From Listeria aquatica FSL S10-1188 (GTDB lineage: Bacteria > Bacillota > Bacilli > Lactobacillales > Listeriaceae): a DNA stretch of 64,000 nucleotides. The first letter of the stretch is position 1; every line of letters begins with the position of its first letter. Under the pieces are notes generated by a model that did not search any database, was not told the origin of the DNA, and was given only the letters and a program-made list of their open reading frames with translations. Positions 19,954 through 30,986 of the stretch are shown here, piece by piece. Made by a program: the position numbers and the translations under genes. The stretch spans positions 62,001-126,000 of the forward strand of contig NZ_AOCG01000006.1 in assembly GCF_000525795.1 (NCBI RefSeq), written 5' to 3'.

Positions 19954-20927
19954 CACTTTCTCTTTTTGCATGGTTTGAAATTCAATATAAAAGTCCCGTT
20001 TGATCTCTAAAAAATAGCGCAAATCATTCATAAACTGAAATAAAACAGCCCGATTTTCAAATTCTTCGCGGGAAACGGGAAGTTCACTTTTGCGAAAATC
20101 GTGAACCATCTTGTTTACCCCGATTACGAGCTCCTCAGCTGGATTATCTTCACTTAATTCAAGCGCCGTTTTCTCCGTTAACCGTGATAAAATCCGACTG
20201 GGTTCGCTAACCCCTTGAAAGGCTGCAGAATGTCGTTTCATTTGTGTTAACACACGGAACTGAACAAGACGCATATCCACATACTTTAGAAAATAAGGTG
20301 AACTTTTCAAAAAGGAGTTTTCCATATTGCGGAGAGCATTTGCCTCAAGATTTTGAAGTAATTGCTTCAGTTCATCAAATCGGTGGTCAAATTCCAAGTA
20401 TGGCTCTTCCCCGCGGAGCCGCTGTGCCATTGAAAACAAAATTTGACGCATAAGTAGCTCCACTTTTTTCTGATCCGCTCGAATGCCTTGATCTAGTTTC
20501 GGCATATATAAGTTAAGTAAAATCGCAATTCCTGCCCCCACAATCATGAGTGCCATTTCGTTTACAAACCAGTGCAAAGCAAGGGATTTCTCAACTAGAA
20601 TATGTGTCACAAGAACGGAACTCACAACAATCCCATCTGTTACTTTCAGTCGTACAGCAAGCGGAATGAAAAGAAGTAAGTATAAGCCAAAGCTAATGGC
20701 ATTGTAGCCAAAAAATCAAGAATAATACGGCAGAAATGGACAGCGCTAACACAGTTGAATAGACACGCTGAATCGCTAGCAAGAGTGAGCTTTTTTTTGG
20801 TATTTTGTATACTTAAAACGGTAATAACCCCTGCCGAAACCGCGTAATCCAATTTTAGGAATTCGGCTATGAAGATGGCAAGTGTAGCTCCAAACGCAGT
20901 TTTAAGCGTCCGCATCCCTAGTTTCAT
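19918..20927 (-). CDS. Aromatic acid exporter (ArAE/DUF939) family membrane protein (two frameshifts)
   Basis: About 336 residues after repair. The N-terminal membrane half begins MKLGMRTLKTAFGATLAIF and includes YAVSAGVITVLSIQNT; the C-terminal half is a long helical cytoplasmic domain (MRQILFSMAQRL, KYVDMRLVQFRVLTQMKRH). The frame breaks at the eight-T run 20791-20798 and the six-A run 20710-20715; one base removed at each restores continuity. ATG 20927 with GGAGAG upstream is preferred. It overlaps tcyP by 36 bases at the 3' ends. Confidence 0.8.
19931..19967. terminator. Perfect 16-bp palindromic terminator shared by tcyP and the convergent gene
   Basis: Arms 19931-19946 and 19952-19967 are exactly complementary, A-rich at one end and T-rich at the other. 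The tcyP stop is in the loop, whereas the minus-strand reading frame passes through the whole structure before its stop at 19918. Confidence 0.88.
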
Positions 20928-20991
20928 AGTTTTCTCTCTCCTTTTCCACATGAAAAATCTTGAAGACTAGGCTTCAAGATCGATAGCTCAT

Positions 20992-21612
20992 TTATTCATC
21001 ACGGGCTTCTGATAGTCGCTTTTTGATGAAAAGTGCGAGAAGCACGGCTACGCTAATTCCGATCACCCAATAAATGACTGTGCTAAAAGAATCTATTGCT
21101 GCTGCTGCTTTTCCAAACGACTCGCCAAGGAAAGCTCCTAGGCTAATTAAAATCGTGTTCCAGATTAAGCTCCCAAGCGTTGTTAACACAATGAAACTAC
21201 GAAAAGGCATACGCGCCATTCCAGCTGGAATTGAAATCAAACTCCGAATGAGTGGAATCATTCGACAGAAAAATACAGCTCGCCCTCCGTAGCGTGCAAA
21301 AAAAGCATCGGCTTTATCAATATCAGATTCTTTTAAACGTAAGATTTTCCCATATTTCGTAACGATACGTTTGATGCGCTCTTTTCCAAAATAAAGTGAA
21401 ATCGAATATAATAATACCGCTCCAAGCACGGAACCAAAAGTGGCAGAAACAATCACAAGAAAAATATTCATTTGTGTAATCGTCGTCATAAAGCCGCCAA
21501 ATGTTAAAATCAGTTCAGAAGGAATCGGTGGAAATAAATTTTCAATCGTAATTAAAATAAAAACTCCGAAATAGCCAAGTTCATTCATAACATTCGTAAT
21601 CCAAGCTTCCAT
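20992..21612 (-). CDS. DedA family membrane protein
   Basis: Roughly 206 residues with about five hydrophobic segments. The DedA core is visible: EN(L)FPPIPSELIL near the N-terminus, GSVLGAVLLYSISLYFG, FFARYGGRAVFFCRMIPLIRSLISIPAGMARM, and G..IWN. Bacterial DedA proteins are linked to membrane lipid carrier recycling and proton-motive-force homeostasis. ATG 21612 follows AAGGAGTGAATCT. Confidence 0.88.
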   Translation of the reverse strand: MEAWITNVMNELGYFGVFILITIENLFPPIPSELILTFGGFMTTITQMNIFLVIVSATFGSVLGAVLLYSISLYFGKERIKRIVTKYGKILRLKESDIDKADAFFARYGGRAVFFCRMIPLIRSLISIPAGMARMPFRSFIVLTTLGSLIWNTILISLGAFLGESFGKAAAAIDSFSTVIYWVIGISVAVLLALFIKKRLSEARDE

Positions 21613-21740
21613 AGATTCACTCCTTAAAAAAATCAAGTACTTACTTTATTTTTATCATACCGTAAATGGACCTCGTCCGCAAGTTTTAACTAGAAAAAAT
21701 TTCTCGCTCTAGCACATGGCAGAGCGAGAAAGGATCTATC

Positions 21741-23232
21741 CTAAAATGGAAGCACGAGTTGCGGGTATTCGGCAAAAAAAAGTTTTTAGTTTTGCTTCTA
21801 AAAGTTCTAACGTTCCTTCTTCATCTAGTTCAATGTTAAGTGGCATAACGGGTTCGTGCAAGCTCATTCGTAGTAGCAACCAACCCGAACCAAACTCATT
21901 GGAAAGATCAACTCGGACTCCTTCATGATTTGCAGGCACTAACTCAAAACCAGCTGTTTGTTGAACAAATCGCTGGAAAGAAGCGAGCACGTCAGCCCCG
22001 TATGCTTTGAAATGATGGGCCTTTATTTGAATTCGAAATTCATGACTTTCAGCAGGTACGACCAAATTTTTCGTCAAATCACTTAAATCTTGGTTTTGCT
22101 GCTTCAACTGCGCATATTTCACAAGAATTTTGGCGACAAGATAGGCGCCGTCATCCAAAAAGTAATTTTCTTTTAAAGCAGCATGCCCACTTACCTCGAT
22201 CGCTAATTCTGATTCTTCCCCTGTTTCATTCAACCGAATCGCTTCATTGATTACATTCCGGTAACCCCGTTTAAAGCGATGTTGTTTCCCGCCGAGTTCA
22301 CGAATAAAAGTTTCCAAGTGACTCGAAGTTGTCGAGTCCGTTACAATGGTTGATTCTGGATGTGATTCTAAAACGATAGCAGAAATGACAGCAATTAAAG
22401 CATTCCGGTTCAGGCTTTCCCCCAATTTATCTACAATTGCCGCCCGGTCCACATCTGTATCAAAAATAATGCCAAGGTCTGCCTTACTTTCAAGGACAGC
22501 CGTACGCAGACTTGCCATCGCTTCATCATTATCCGGATTCGGAATATGGTTTGGAAAATGTCCATCCGGATCAAGAAACTGGCTGCCCGTCGTATCTGCA
22601 CCCAGCGGCTCGAGTACTTTGCCCGCAAAGAATCCCCCAGCGCCATTTCCAGCATCCACAACAATTCGACTTCCAGCAAGCGGTTCCTCCCCGTTTCCTG
22701 CTTGATTTCGAATTTTTGTTACTAAATCCGCAGCATATGTATCCATCAAATCGATTTTCCGCACGGACCCAGACTGAGTTTGCGAGATCTCTCCTTCACC
22801 ATTTTCGAGAATAAACTGGATATCTTCTTTTTCAGCACCGCCCGCTTTCGTAAATAGCTTGATGCCGTTGTAAAAATAAGGCAAGTGACTCGCTGTAATC
22901 ATAATCCCAGCGTCTGCTTGAAAGCTCGCATATTGAGTTGCCATAAATAGTGCAGGTGTTGTTGCAAGTTCCGCATCTAAAATATCGACGCCACCTGCTT
23001 TTAAAACCGACACCAGTTTAGCCTTGATTCGCTCAGCAGAAAGCCTACTATCATGTCCGATAGCGACCACTATTTTTTCTTTTGGAGTTTTTTTCTTTTG
23101 CAAGAACACTAAGATGCCACGTGCAATCTTACCAATCGCCTCATCAGTTAGTGTCAGTTGATGCTCCTCTGTTTCTAGACCAATCCCACGAATATCCGAT
23201 CCATTTTGCAAAGCTGAAAGTTCTTCTTTCAT
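21741..23232 (-). CDS. Phosphohexomutase (phosphoglucomutase/phosphomannomutase family; C-terminal frameshift)
   Basis: Interconverts hexose 1- and 6-phosphates, typically supplying glucose-1-phosphate for wall polymers. 497 residues after repair: GSDIRG at residues 11-16, the phosphoserine loop TASHLP (about 107-112), the metal-binding DTDVDRA, GYRNVINEA and EVSGH. As read, the end is FFCRIPATRASILG (stop 21736); removing one A from 21774-21781 gives FFAEYPQLVLPF with a stop at 21741, which resembles family C-termini more. Note TASHLP instead of TASHNP and DTDVDR instead of DGDxDR, seen in one branch of the family. L. monocytogenes position lmo1871, from memory. Confidence 0.88.
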
Positions 23233-23256
23233 CCAAACCGCTCCTTTTTTAGTTTG

Positions 23257-24130
23257 TTAAGCCTCTGCTTTTTTCTTTCCAACAATGATCCGGTGATCTA
23301 AGGTTATTTGATCCGAACCATTTTCTAAAAAGGCTTCTTTTTTCTCGACAGGAATTTGAAAGCCAAGTGGCGTCATCGCAAGTAAATCCATTTGTTCATC
23401 TTTTTGTAACGTTTTCTGTTTCGTTATTCGTTTTTCATAGACGACATCAAAATGCTCATAAAAACGGTTAGCAACAGCTTCATTCGAATAAGTTTGCCGT
23501 TCGTCTTGATAGAAAAACCGCCGCAGTTCCTGTAAATAATCCGCTTCTGGAATGACTTTGATTAAAAGTCCCTCCCTAGATAACAAGCGACTAAATTCAT
23601 CATAGCTAGCTGGTGAAAGCATGTTTAAAATTACATCTACTCGGCCTGTTTGAAGCGGACAATTCGCAAGATCCGCCACTCCCCAAGTAATTCCCGAAAA
23701 ATCACGTGCCGCTTGGCGAATCCCTTCTTTCGCAAGATCAAATCCAAAAGCCAAACTCACCTTTTTCCCCAGTTGCTCTGTTAAATAGGACAGGTGGCTC
23801 CCTTCTCCAGAACCTGCATCGAAAAGGACGAGCTCTTTTTTTTTCAAGAGCTTCAACCTGAGCTAAAACGGCTTCCATTGTTTCCTGAAAAAAGCCCGTC
23901 ATAATGAAGCGTTTTCGTGCTTCAAAAAGAAGCTGATCGTATTTTGTTGGCTTTGCGGCATGACGGAGTAAAAACAAATAACCCGGTTTCGCCAAGTCAA
24001 AGCTGTGATTTTGACTGCAAACTAGACTTCGTGGTGCTCTGAACGTTACACCACTTGTACAAATAGGACAGCGCAGTAGAGCCGCTGATGTTTCAAGCAG
24101 CTCACTACTTTGTTCAAGCTTCGATTTCAT
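23257..24130 (-). CDS. rlmA: 23S rRNA (guanine-N1) methyltransferase, RlmA type (one frameshift)
   Basis: SAM-dependent methyltransferase acting on a guanine of 23S rRNA hairpin 35; members influence macrolide or tylosin response. N-terminal zinc finger CPIC ... CSQNHSFD (residues 21-45), then the SAM motif VLFDAGSGEGSHL and the motif IV-like LNMLSPA. The frame breaks at the nine-T run 23836-23844, between EALEKK and ELVLFDAG. Repaired length is 291 residues. It lies between the phosphohexomutase and dfrA on the same strand. Confidence 0.87.
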
Positions 24131-24144
24131 GTTAAATGGCTCCC

Positions 24145-24630
24145 TCAGTTTTCCACTCGTTCATACGTATAAAAAGTAAACGGATAGCGATTTTTTTCAT
24201 CTTCTTGTCCCTCAATTCGACTCACTTCCTGAAACTTCGACCAGTCAAGTTCTGGAAAAGCTGTATCCGCCTCAAAACTAGCTCCGATTTTTGTCACTAA
24301 AAGGCGGGATGCTTGGTCGCGAAATAGTCGGTAGATTTCTGCGCCACCACAAATAAAAACCTCTTCCGTTTCTGCAAGCTTCAAGACCTCTTTTTTATCA
24401 TGGATTACTTCTGCATCAGGAAGACTTAAATTCTGATCACGCGAAAGCACGATATTACGGCGGTTAGGAAGCGCCCGTCCAAAAGATTCATACGTTTTTC
24501 GACCAATAACAATCGTATGCCCGGTTGTTTGTTTTTTGAAATAAGCAAGGTCCGCAGGTAAGTGCCATGGCATCGTATTATCTTTTCCGATGTTGCCTTG
24601 TTCATCTTGTGCCCAAATAAATGTAAGCAT
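24145..24630 (-). CDS. dfrA: Dihydrofolate reductase
   Basis: 161 residues; reduces dihydrofolate to tetrahydrofolate with NADPH. Visible motifs are FIWAQDEQGNIGKDNTMPWHLPADLAYFKK split over residues 4-33, GRKTYESFGRALPNRRNIVLSR, and ICGGAEIYRLF. ATG 24630 is preceded by GGAGGAGG. It lies 14 bases after the thyA stop, the common thyA-dfrA order. Confidence 0.96.
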   Translation of the reverse strand: MLTFIWAQDEQGNIGKDNTMPWHLPADLAYFKKQTTGHTIVIGRKTYESFGRALPNRRNIVLSRDQNLSLPDAEVIHDKKEVLKLAETEEVFICGGAEIYRLFRDQASRLLVTKIGASFEADTAFPELDWSKFQEVSRIEGQEDEKNRYPFTFYTYERVEN

Positions 24631-24644
24631 TTGTTTCCTCCTCC

Positions 24645-25589
24645 TTAAACTGAAATCGGTGCTTTAATGCCTGGATGTGGGTCATAACCTTCTAACGAAA
24701 TATCCGCTACATCAAAGTCAAAAATCGAAGCAGGTTTCTCTGATAAAACGAGTTTTGGTAACGGACGAGGCTCGCGAGAAAGTTGAGTACGCACTTGGTC
24801 AAAGTGGTTGTTATAAAGATGAGCATCCCCCATCGTATGCACAAATTCACCAACCTCAAGTCCCGTTTCACGAGCAATGAGGTGCGTCAAAAGCGCGTAG
24901 CTTGCAATGTTAAACGGCACGCCAAGGAATATATCCGCACTCCGCTGATAAAGCTGACAAGAAAGCTTTCCATCCGCCACAAAAAATTGGAATAGCGTGT
25001 GGCAAGGCGGCAAGGCCATCGATGGCACATCTTCTGGATTCCAAGCCGAAACGATTAATCTTCGGGAATTGGGATTTGTCTTAATCATTTCAATCACATT
25101 AGCAAGCTGATCAATCGTTTCTCCAGTTGACGTTTTCCATTCACGCCATTGTTTCCCGTAGATGTTTCCAAGCTCGCCGTATTTTGCGGCAAAAGCTTCA
25201 TCTGCAAGAATCTTCGCTTTAAAAGTTTCCATTTCTGCTTGATACACTTCGTTAAATGCTGGATCACGATTCGCACGCAATCCAAAGTCAGTCATATCCG
25301 GACCTTGATAATCAGGCGACTTCACGTAACGCTCAAACGCCCATTCGTTCCAAATATTATTATTATGTTCAAGCAAGTAACGAATATTGGTATCGCCATG
25401 TAAAAACCATAACAATTCGCTCACGACTAACCGAAAAGCCACTCGTTTAGTCGTTAAAATTGGAAACCCTTCTGCTAAATCAAAGCGCATTTGATAACCA
25501 AAAGCACTCCTAGTTCCAGTCCCTGTGCGGTCCCCTTTTTCCGTTCCATTTTCCATTACGAATCTAGCCAAATCGAGATATTGCTTCAT
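24645..25589 (-). CDS. thyA: Thymidylate synthase
   Basis: 314 residues; makes dTMP from dUMP using methylene-tetrahydrofolate. Motifs: [28 protein letters not shown], the catalytic cysteine in [34 protein letters not shown] and HTMGDAHLY. The 314-residue length is that of the longer Lactobacillus-type enzymes. ATG 25589 has AGGAGTG upstream. It feeds dihydrofolate to the adjacent DfrA. Confidence 0.96.
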   Translation of the reverse strand: MKQYLDLARFVMENGTEKGDRTGTGTRSAFGYQMRFDLAEGFPILTTKRVAFRLVVSELLWFLHGDTNIRYLLEHNNNIWNEWAFERYVKSPDYQGPDMTDFGLRANRDPAFNEVYQAEMETFKAKILADEAFAAKYGELGNIYGKQWREWKTSTGETIDQLANVIEMIKTNPNSRRLIVSAWNPEDVPSMALPPCHTLFQFFVADGKLSCQLYQRSADIFLGVPFNIASYALLTHLIARETGLEVGEFVHTMGDAHLYNNHFDQVRTQLSREPRPLPKLVLSEKPASIFDFDVADISLEGYDPHPGIKAPISV

Positions 25590-25602
25590 CCCTCAACACT
25601 CC

Positions 25603-27484
25603 TTAATCTACAAATTGCGCCAAGTATTCCCAGCGTTCCATAAGTTCTGCAAGTCTAGCTTCTTTCTTCGTGATTTCCGCGCTGATTTCAGCTGCTTTTC
25701 CAAAGTCAGCTCCTGTTTGTTCCAGTTTTTCTTGGAGCGCTTGAACAAGTTCCTCCTGCTGAGTGATCGCTTCTTCGATCCCTTCCCACTCTAGCTTTTC
25801 TTTATACGTCAGCTTCACTTTTTCCTTTGTTTCCTGCTTTTGAACAGGTGCTATTTCTTTTTTTTGTCGTGAGCTTCGAACGCTCTTCTTGTTCACTTAA
25901 AAATGTGCTGTAATCCCCAAAATAAGTCTCAATGATGCCATTTCCTTTAAAAATCAATAATTTTCGAGCCATTTTATCAAGAAAATAGCGGTCATGGCTA
26001 ACGGTTATCACCGTCCCATTGAAGCTTTCCAAATAATCCTCAAGCACCGTTAACGTCTCCGTATCAAGATCATTAGTTGGCTCATCAAGTAAAAGCACAT
26101 TCGGTCGGGTCATTAAAATTTTAAGTAAAAACAGTCTTCGCTTCTCACCGCCCGATAAGGCGCTAATTTTCTTGCCGTGTGTCTCTGGTTTAAAAAGAAA
26201 GCGTTCAAGCATCGCACTTACGCTGAGTTTTTCGCCAGCAGCTGTTTCCACTTCACTACCAATTTCCTGCAAATACGTAATGATCCTCGCGTCATCATCA
26301 AGCTTTAAATTATGCTGTGTGTAGTAGCCAATCCGAACGGTTTGTCCGACTGTAACCGTTCCACTATCCGGCTTCAATTCTCCTGCAAACAAGTTTAATA
26401 ACGTCGATTTACCTGTTCCATTTTGTCCAGTAATCCCGATTCGCTCACCAGGCTGAACAATCAATTGAAAATCGTGCAAGATCACCTTATCCGAAAAAGA
26501 CTTGTTCACATGCTCTAAAATAAAAACATCTTTTCCAAGTCGGCTTGTATTAAAATCAAGCTCGAGCGTATCCGTATCCCTCTTTGTTTCCACGGTTTCT
26601 CTAAGCTCTTCAAAACGGTCTTTACGAGCTTTTTGCTTAGTTGAACGTGCCTTTGCCCCGCGCCTCATCCAAGCAAGCTCTCGCCTATAAAGGTTTTGAT
26701 TTTTTTCCACTTCGCGAGCCGCATTTTCAAGTCGAATTGCTTTCGCTTCCATAAAGCTTTCATAGTTTCCAGCATAGCGATATAAATGACCATTATCAAG
26801 CTCAACAATATGATTTGTCACTTGATCAAGAAAATAGCGATCATGGGTGACTAGCAAAATCGCTCCCTTAAAGCGATTGAGATAATTCTCAAGCCAGCGA
26901 ATTGACTGATAATCAAGATGGTTCGTTGGCTCATCTAAAATGAGTAAATCCGGAGTTTCAATCAATACTTGCGCCAACCCAACACGTTTTTTTTTGCCCT
27001 CCAGAAAGCTCCTTAATCATCTGTCCAAGATCTTTTAACACCTAGCTTTTCAAGAATCGTTTTCGCTTCCGTATTCATATCCCAAGCATGGAAAGCATCC
27101 ATTTCCGCTTGTGCCGCTTGAAGTTTTTCATGCCAAAATGGATTTTCTGGGTCGCGCTCTAGCTCAAGAAGAACCGCTTCATAATGCCTATTTGCCTGTA
27201 AATTACGCGATTCCCCTTGGAAAACGGCTTCTAAAACCGTTGAATCATCGGGTAGCACCGGATCTTGCTTCAAAAATCCAATGGAATAATCCTTTGGTAC
27301 AATTCGTTCACCTGAATCGCTTGACTCCTCTCCAGAAATCACCTTTAAAAAAGTCGACTTGCCAGTACCATTAATACCAATCAAGCCGATTCGTTCACCT
27401 TCTGTAATCGTCAAATCCACATTTTGAAACAGCATTTTTTTCGCCGTACGTTTTTGTTATCTGCATCAATTGCAATTGTTTCAT
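25603..27484 (-). CDS. ABC-F family ATPase, Uup/YfmR-like (four frameshifts)
   Basis: Soluble protein with two ATPase cassettes and no membrane part; ABC-F members act on ribosomes. Cassette 1: Walker A GINGTGKST, signature LSGGQ, Walker B LLILDEPTNHLDY; linker rich in Arg/Lys; cassette 2: GQNGTGKST, LSGGEKRR, LLLDEPTNDLD; C-terminal Uup-like coiled coil (KEKLEWEGIEEAI). Breaks: 27435-27441, a short A run near 27032-27036 (plus strand T), 26987-26995 and 25858-25865. Repaired length is 627 residues. The break at a four-base run is the weakest fit to a homopolymer error. Ends 14 bases before thyA. Confidence 0.88.
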
Positions 27485-27588
27485 TCGCTTATCATCCTTA
27501 TCTTTAATCTCTTCCATTTTAGCTGAATTATCAAGTTATCGCAATTCCCAATTCTTAATTTGGCGAATCCTTTTTTAGGCAAAATAAA

Positions 27589-27624
27589 AAACCAAGCAAG
27601 GGCTTCTTTCCCCTTGCCTGGTTT
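27589..27624 (-). terminator. Intrinsic terminator after fhs
   Basis: Arms 27589-27602 (AAACCAAGCAAGGG) and 27611-27624 (CCCTTGCCTGGTTT) pair with one mismatch; U run follows on the minus strand. Confidence 0.88.
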
Positions 27625-27633
27625 CATTATATT

Positions 27634-29317
27634 TTAGAACAATCCTTGCGCATTACCAAATTCATCAACGTCCATATTAAGTGCCGCTGGTTTTTTTCGG
27701 AAGCCCAGGCATGGTCATTACATCACCTGTCAGCGCCACGATAAAGCCTGCGCCTAGTTTTGGAATAAATTCACGAATATGGACCGTGAAATCAGTTGGT
27801 CGTCCTAGTTTAGATGGATCATCTGAAAGCGAATATTGTGTTTTCGCCATACAAATCGGATAGCGATCCCAGCCATATTTCTTGAACTCCACAATTTGTT
27901 TTTGCGCTTTCGGCGATAGTTCAACGCCGCTTCCACCATAAATTTCCGTAACGATCGTTTCTAGTTTTTCTTCAATCGAGCTTGCATCGTCATAAAGTCG
28001 TTTGTAAGAAGCGCCACCTGTTTCCACCTCTTGACTAACTTTTCCTGCAAGATCGAGTCCACCTTCGCCGCCCTTTTCCCAAACCTCTGTAAGCGAGAAC
28101 GGGATGTTTGCCTCATCGCACAGCGTTTCAAGTGCCTTCACTTCTGCCTCAGTATCCGTAATAAATTTGTTAATCGCTACAACAAACGGGATGCCAAATT
28201 TTTGCACGGATTCTGTATGTTTCTTAAGGTTCGCAAAGCCTGCTTTAAGCGCTTCAACATTTTCACCACTAAGTTCTGTTTTCGCTACACCGCCATGCAT
28301 CTTAAGTGCACGAATCGTTGCGACAATAACAACGCAATCAGGCGCTTTTCCAAGTGCTGGAACTTTAATATCAAGGAACTTTTCGGCACCAAGATCTGCA
28401 CCGAATCCAGCCTCAGTAACCACGTAGTCTCCCAGTTTTAGCGCTGTGCTCGTTGCTTGAATGCTGTTACACCCATGTGCAATGTTCGCGAATGGTCCCC
28501 CGTGAACAAGTGCAGGTGTATGCTCAAGTGTTTGAACTAAGTTAGGTTTAAGAGCATCTTTTAAAAGTAAAGTAAGCGCGCCTTCATACCCTAGCTCGCC
28601 CACTGTGATCGGTTCGCGTGCATAATTATAGCCAACCACAATTTCACTCAAGCGGTGCTTCAAGTCTTCTAGATCTGTCGCTAAGCAGATAATTGCCATG
28701 ATTTCAGAAGCAACTGTGATATCAAAACCATCTTCACGCGGAATTCCTTGGATCGGTCCGCCAAGACCAACCACAACTTTTCGAAGTGCACGATCATTTA
28801 AATCCACAACGCGTTTCCATACAATTCGGCGTTGATCAATTTTCAAGTCATTGCCTTGTTGCATGTGATTGTCGATAAACGCTGAAAGAGCATTGTTAGC
28901 CGTCGTAATCGCATGGAAATCTCCTGTAAAATGCAAATTGATATCTTCCATCGGAACAACTTGGGCATAACCGCCTCCTGTTGCTCCTCCTTTAATTCCC
29001 ATTGTTGGACCAAGCGAAGGTTCCCGTAATGCAATCACTGTTTTTTTGCCAAGTCGTTTCAAAGCATCGCCAAGACCTACTGTAACAGTTGATTTTCCTT
29101 CCCCTGCCGGAGTTGGGTTGATAGCGGTTACAAGTATGAGTTTTCCGTTTTCACGGTCCTTTAAAGAATGAATCGTTTCATAAGTAAGTTTTGCTTTTTT
29201 CTTACCATAGAGTTCAAGCGTGTCTTCACTCAAACCAATACTTTCTGCAACTTGTGTAATCGGATCTACTTCTGCAGCGAGTGCAATCTCGATGTCAGAT
29301 TTTACTTCTTTCGCCAT
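27634..29317 (-). CDS. fhs: Formate-tetrahydrofolate ligase (C-terminal frameshift)
   Basis: ATP-dependent formation of 10-formyl-tetrahydrofolate. 561 residues after repair; P-loop [19 protein letters not shown] (about residues 67-85), [34 protein letters not shown] and the C-terminal [13 protein letters not shown]. As read it stops early at 27677; removing one T of 27691-27697 restores [18 protein letters not shown] and the stop at 27634 just before the terminator. ATG 29317 follows GGAGGGGAATAAGA. Confidence 0.95.
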
Positions 29318-29480
29318 TCTTATTCCCCTCCATATGTAGCTTCAATTTGATATAGTACAAGCCTGCAAAATGTAAACACTTTCTTTTTTACGCACCGAAA
29401 AAATCGGCCAACAGGAAACCTGCTGTACGTAAAGATTGCGCTTTGTTTGGCTTACTTTGCAAAGCTGTGTCCCCTAAATT

Positions 29481-29912
29481 TTAAACGTCATCGTCTTCTT
29501 TATCTTCACTTTGACTCTTGTGAAGTTCTTCCAGACAATCTGGATGCTCTTTGAAAAACTGAAGCAAATCTCCTATCCGGTCAATTGAATTCCAGCTAAG
29601 GTGATGCTCAATTCCTTCAACATCTTCATAAACATGTTCTTCTCGCACTCCAATTGTTCTTAAGAACTCTTCCAAAAGAGCATGACGCTCTAGCAGGCGT
29701 TTCCCCGCTTTATTGCCCTTCGGCGTTAAAACAAGACCGCGGTATTTTTCATAAACGAGGTATTCGTCTTTGTCTAGTTTTTGAACCATTTTTGTGACGG
29801 AAGAGGGGTGAACGAAAAGTTCATCTGCAATATCTGATACCCTTGCGTAACCTTTGTTCAAAATAAGAGAATAAATCTTCTCTATGTAGTCTTCCATACT
29901 TGGTGTTGGCAT
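29481..29912 (-). CDS. mntR: Manganese-responsive transcriptional repressor
   Basis: 143 residues, DtxR/MntR family. The winged helix is [22 protein letters not shown], followed by [18 protein letters not shown]; metal ligands expected from B. subtilis MntR are present (Asp and Glu in MEDYIEKIY, His in ERHALLEEF, Glu/Glu/His in [10 protein letters not shown]). It represses Mn(II) uptake genes when Mn is ample. The acidic C-terminal tail (SEDKEDDDV) is longer than needed for the fold. Transcribed alone, upstream of fhs. Confidence 0.95.
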   Translation of the reverse strand: MPTPSMEDYIEKIYSLILNKGYARVSDIADELFVHPSSVTKMVQKLDKDEYLVYEKYRGLVLTPKGNKAGKRLLERHALLEEFLRTIGVREEHVYEDVEGIEHHLSWNSIDRIGDLLQFFKEHPDCLEELHKSQSEDKEDDDV

Positions 29913-30157
29913 AGCACTTACCCTCCAACCTTATTTCTTTCACATTCAAATTGTACTATATTCAAGAGCTTTTCACAAAGCTTTTACACTTCAACTTCCC
30001 TTTCTAACATTCATGACTAGGAAAAAATCCTGTTTCTTCAATCATTGTATCCAGAAATTTAGTTCTTTTTTACCTGTCGGGCTTGATAAACTTGTAAAAA
30101 GCCAAAAAAGAAAAACCTTTACAAGTCGGAACATTATATAATTTTCTCGCAATTCAC

Positions 30158-30187
30158 TTGACTTATTTGGGTATATTGTTATATATT
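30158..30187 (+). promoter_or_regulatory. Putative cspD promoter
   Basis: TTGACT (30158-30163), 18-bp spacer, TATATT (30182-30187), about 75 bases before the ATG. The long leader is typical of cold-shock genes, but I cannot show a cold-responsive structure by eye. Confidence 0.55.
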
Positions 30188-30264
30188 AGTACTATCGTAT
30201 AAGACATTCTTGTATGACAGAAAGGCCTTTAATAAGGGGTCGGGATTTAGGAGGATTCATTTCA

Positions 30265-30465
30265 ATGCAAAATGGGAAAGTAAAATGGTTCAATAACGAA
30301 AAAGGGTACGGTTTTATCGAAACTGACGGCGGCGAGGATATCTTCGTACACTTCACGGCTATCCAAGGCGAAGGTTACAAAACACTTGAAGAAGGCCAAG
30401 AAGTTTCTTTTGAAGTTGTTGAAGGAAATCGTGGACCACAGGCTGCTAACGTCGAAAAACTGTAA
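30265..30465 (+). CDS. cspD: Cold shock protein CspD-type
   Basis: 66-residue single-strand nucleic-acid binding protein. RNP1 KGYGFIE and RNP2 DIFVHFTAI are intact, with [16 protein letters not shown] at the start. ATG 30265 has AGGAGG ten bases upstream; longer in-frame extension to 30214 lacks a ribosome site and is not needed. Acts as an RNA chaperone. Confidence 0.96.
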   Translation: MQNGKVKWFNNEKGYGFIETDGGEDIFVHFTAIQGEGYKTLEEGQEVSFEVVEGNRGPQAANVEKL

Positions 30466-30486
30466 GAAAACTGCATTTAAATGTCG

Positions 30487-30510
30487 AGCTGGCTATTTGC
30501 CAGCTTTTTT
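30487..30510 (+). terminator. Intrinsic terminator after cspD
   Basis: Stem AGCTGGC / GCCAGCT with a T run (30505-30510), 22 bases past the cspD stop. Confidence 0.88.
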
Positions 30511-30558
30511 ATTTGTGCTATGCTATATGCTAGTAAAAAAAGTTATGGGAGGAGACAT

Positions 30559-30963
30559 ATGGATGTTTTTGTAGACGGTGCTAGTTCAGGAAATCCAGGG
30601 TTAAGCGGGGCTGGCATCGTACTTGTTGCAGATAATCTTCATGAGCAAAAAGCCATTTTTTTGGGTACGGTGACAAATCACGAAGCAGAATTTTTAGCGG
30701 TCAAGCGGGGTCTTGAACTGGCTTTAACATTCAAGCCTACACTTGTCCGGCTCTATTCAGATTCAAAAATTGTCGTATCAAGCATTGAAAAGCAATATGC
30801 GAAAAATTCCCTTTTCAGGCCCCATCTCGATGAAATTTTAAAACTATCCGAGCAAATCCCGTTATTTTTTATCAATTATCGTCATGTTAGCCAAAATAAG
30901 AAGGCAGATGAACTGGCGAGACAAGCCATTCAAAATGCTAAAAAAGGAAAAACGCCGAAGTAG
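30559..30963 (+). CDS. RNase HI-like protein
   Basis: 134 residues. The fold starts MDVFVDGASSGNPGLSGAG, with the first catalytic Asp in FVDGA, Glu in NHEAEFLAV, Asp in LYSDSKIV and Asp in KKADELARQA. These four acidic residues fit active RNase H (removal of RNA in RNA-DNA hybrids). ATG 30559 has GGAGGA just upstream; the frame extends further 5' into the cspD terminator without a start signal. Confidence 0.9.
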   Translation: MDVFVDGASSGNPGLSGAGIVLVADNLHEQKAIFLGTVTNHEAEFLAVKRGLELALTFKPTLVRLYSDSKIVVSSIEKQYAKNSLFRPHLDEILKLSEQIPLFFINYRHVSQNKKADELARQAIQNAKKGKTPK

Positions 30964-30986
30964 CGAGCTCACATTCGGCGTTTTTT
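30948..30986. terminator. Bidirectional terminator between the RNase H-like gene and the exonuclease
   Basis: Arms 30948-30959 and 30974-30985 (AAAAACGCCGAA / TTCGGCGTTTTT), 12 bp perfect, with the plus-strand stop codon in the loop. Confidence 0.88.

Noticed and set aside
29400-29440. Hairpin-like sequence (GGCCAACAGGAAACCTGCTG) between fhs and mntR
   Set aside because: The stem is short and interrupted and has no U run; I could not assign it as a terminator or riboswitch.
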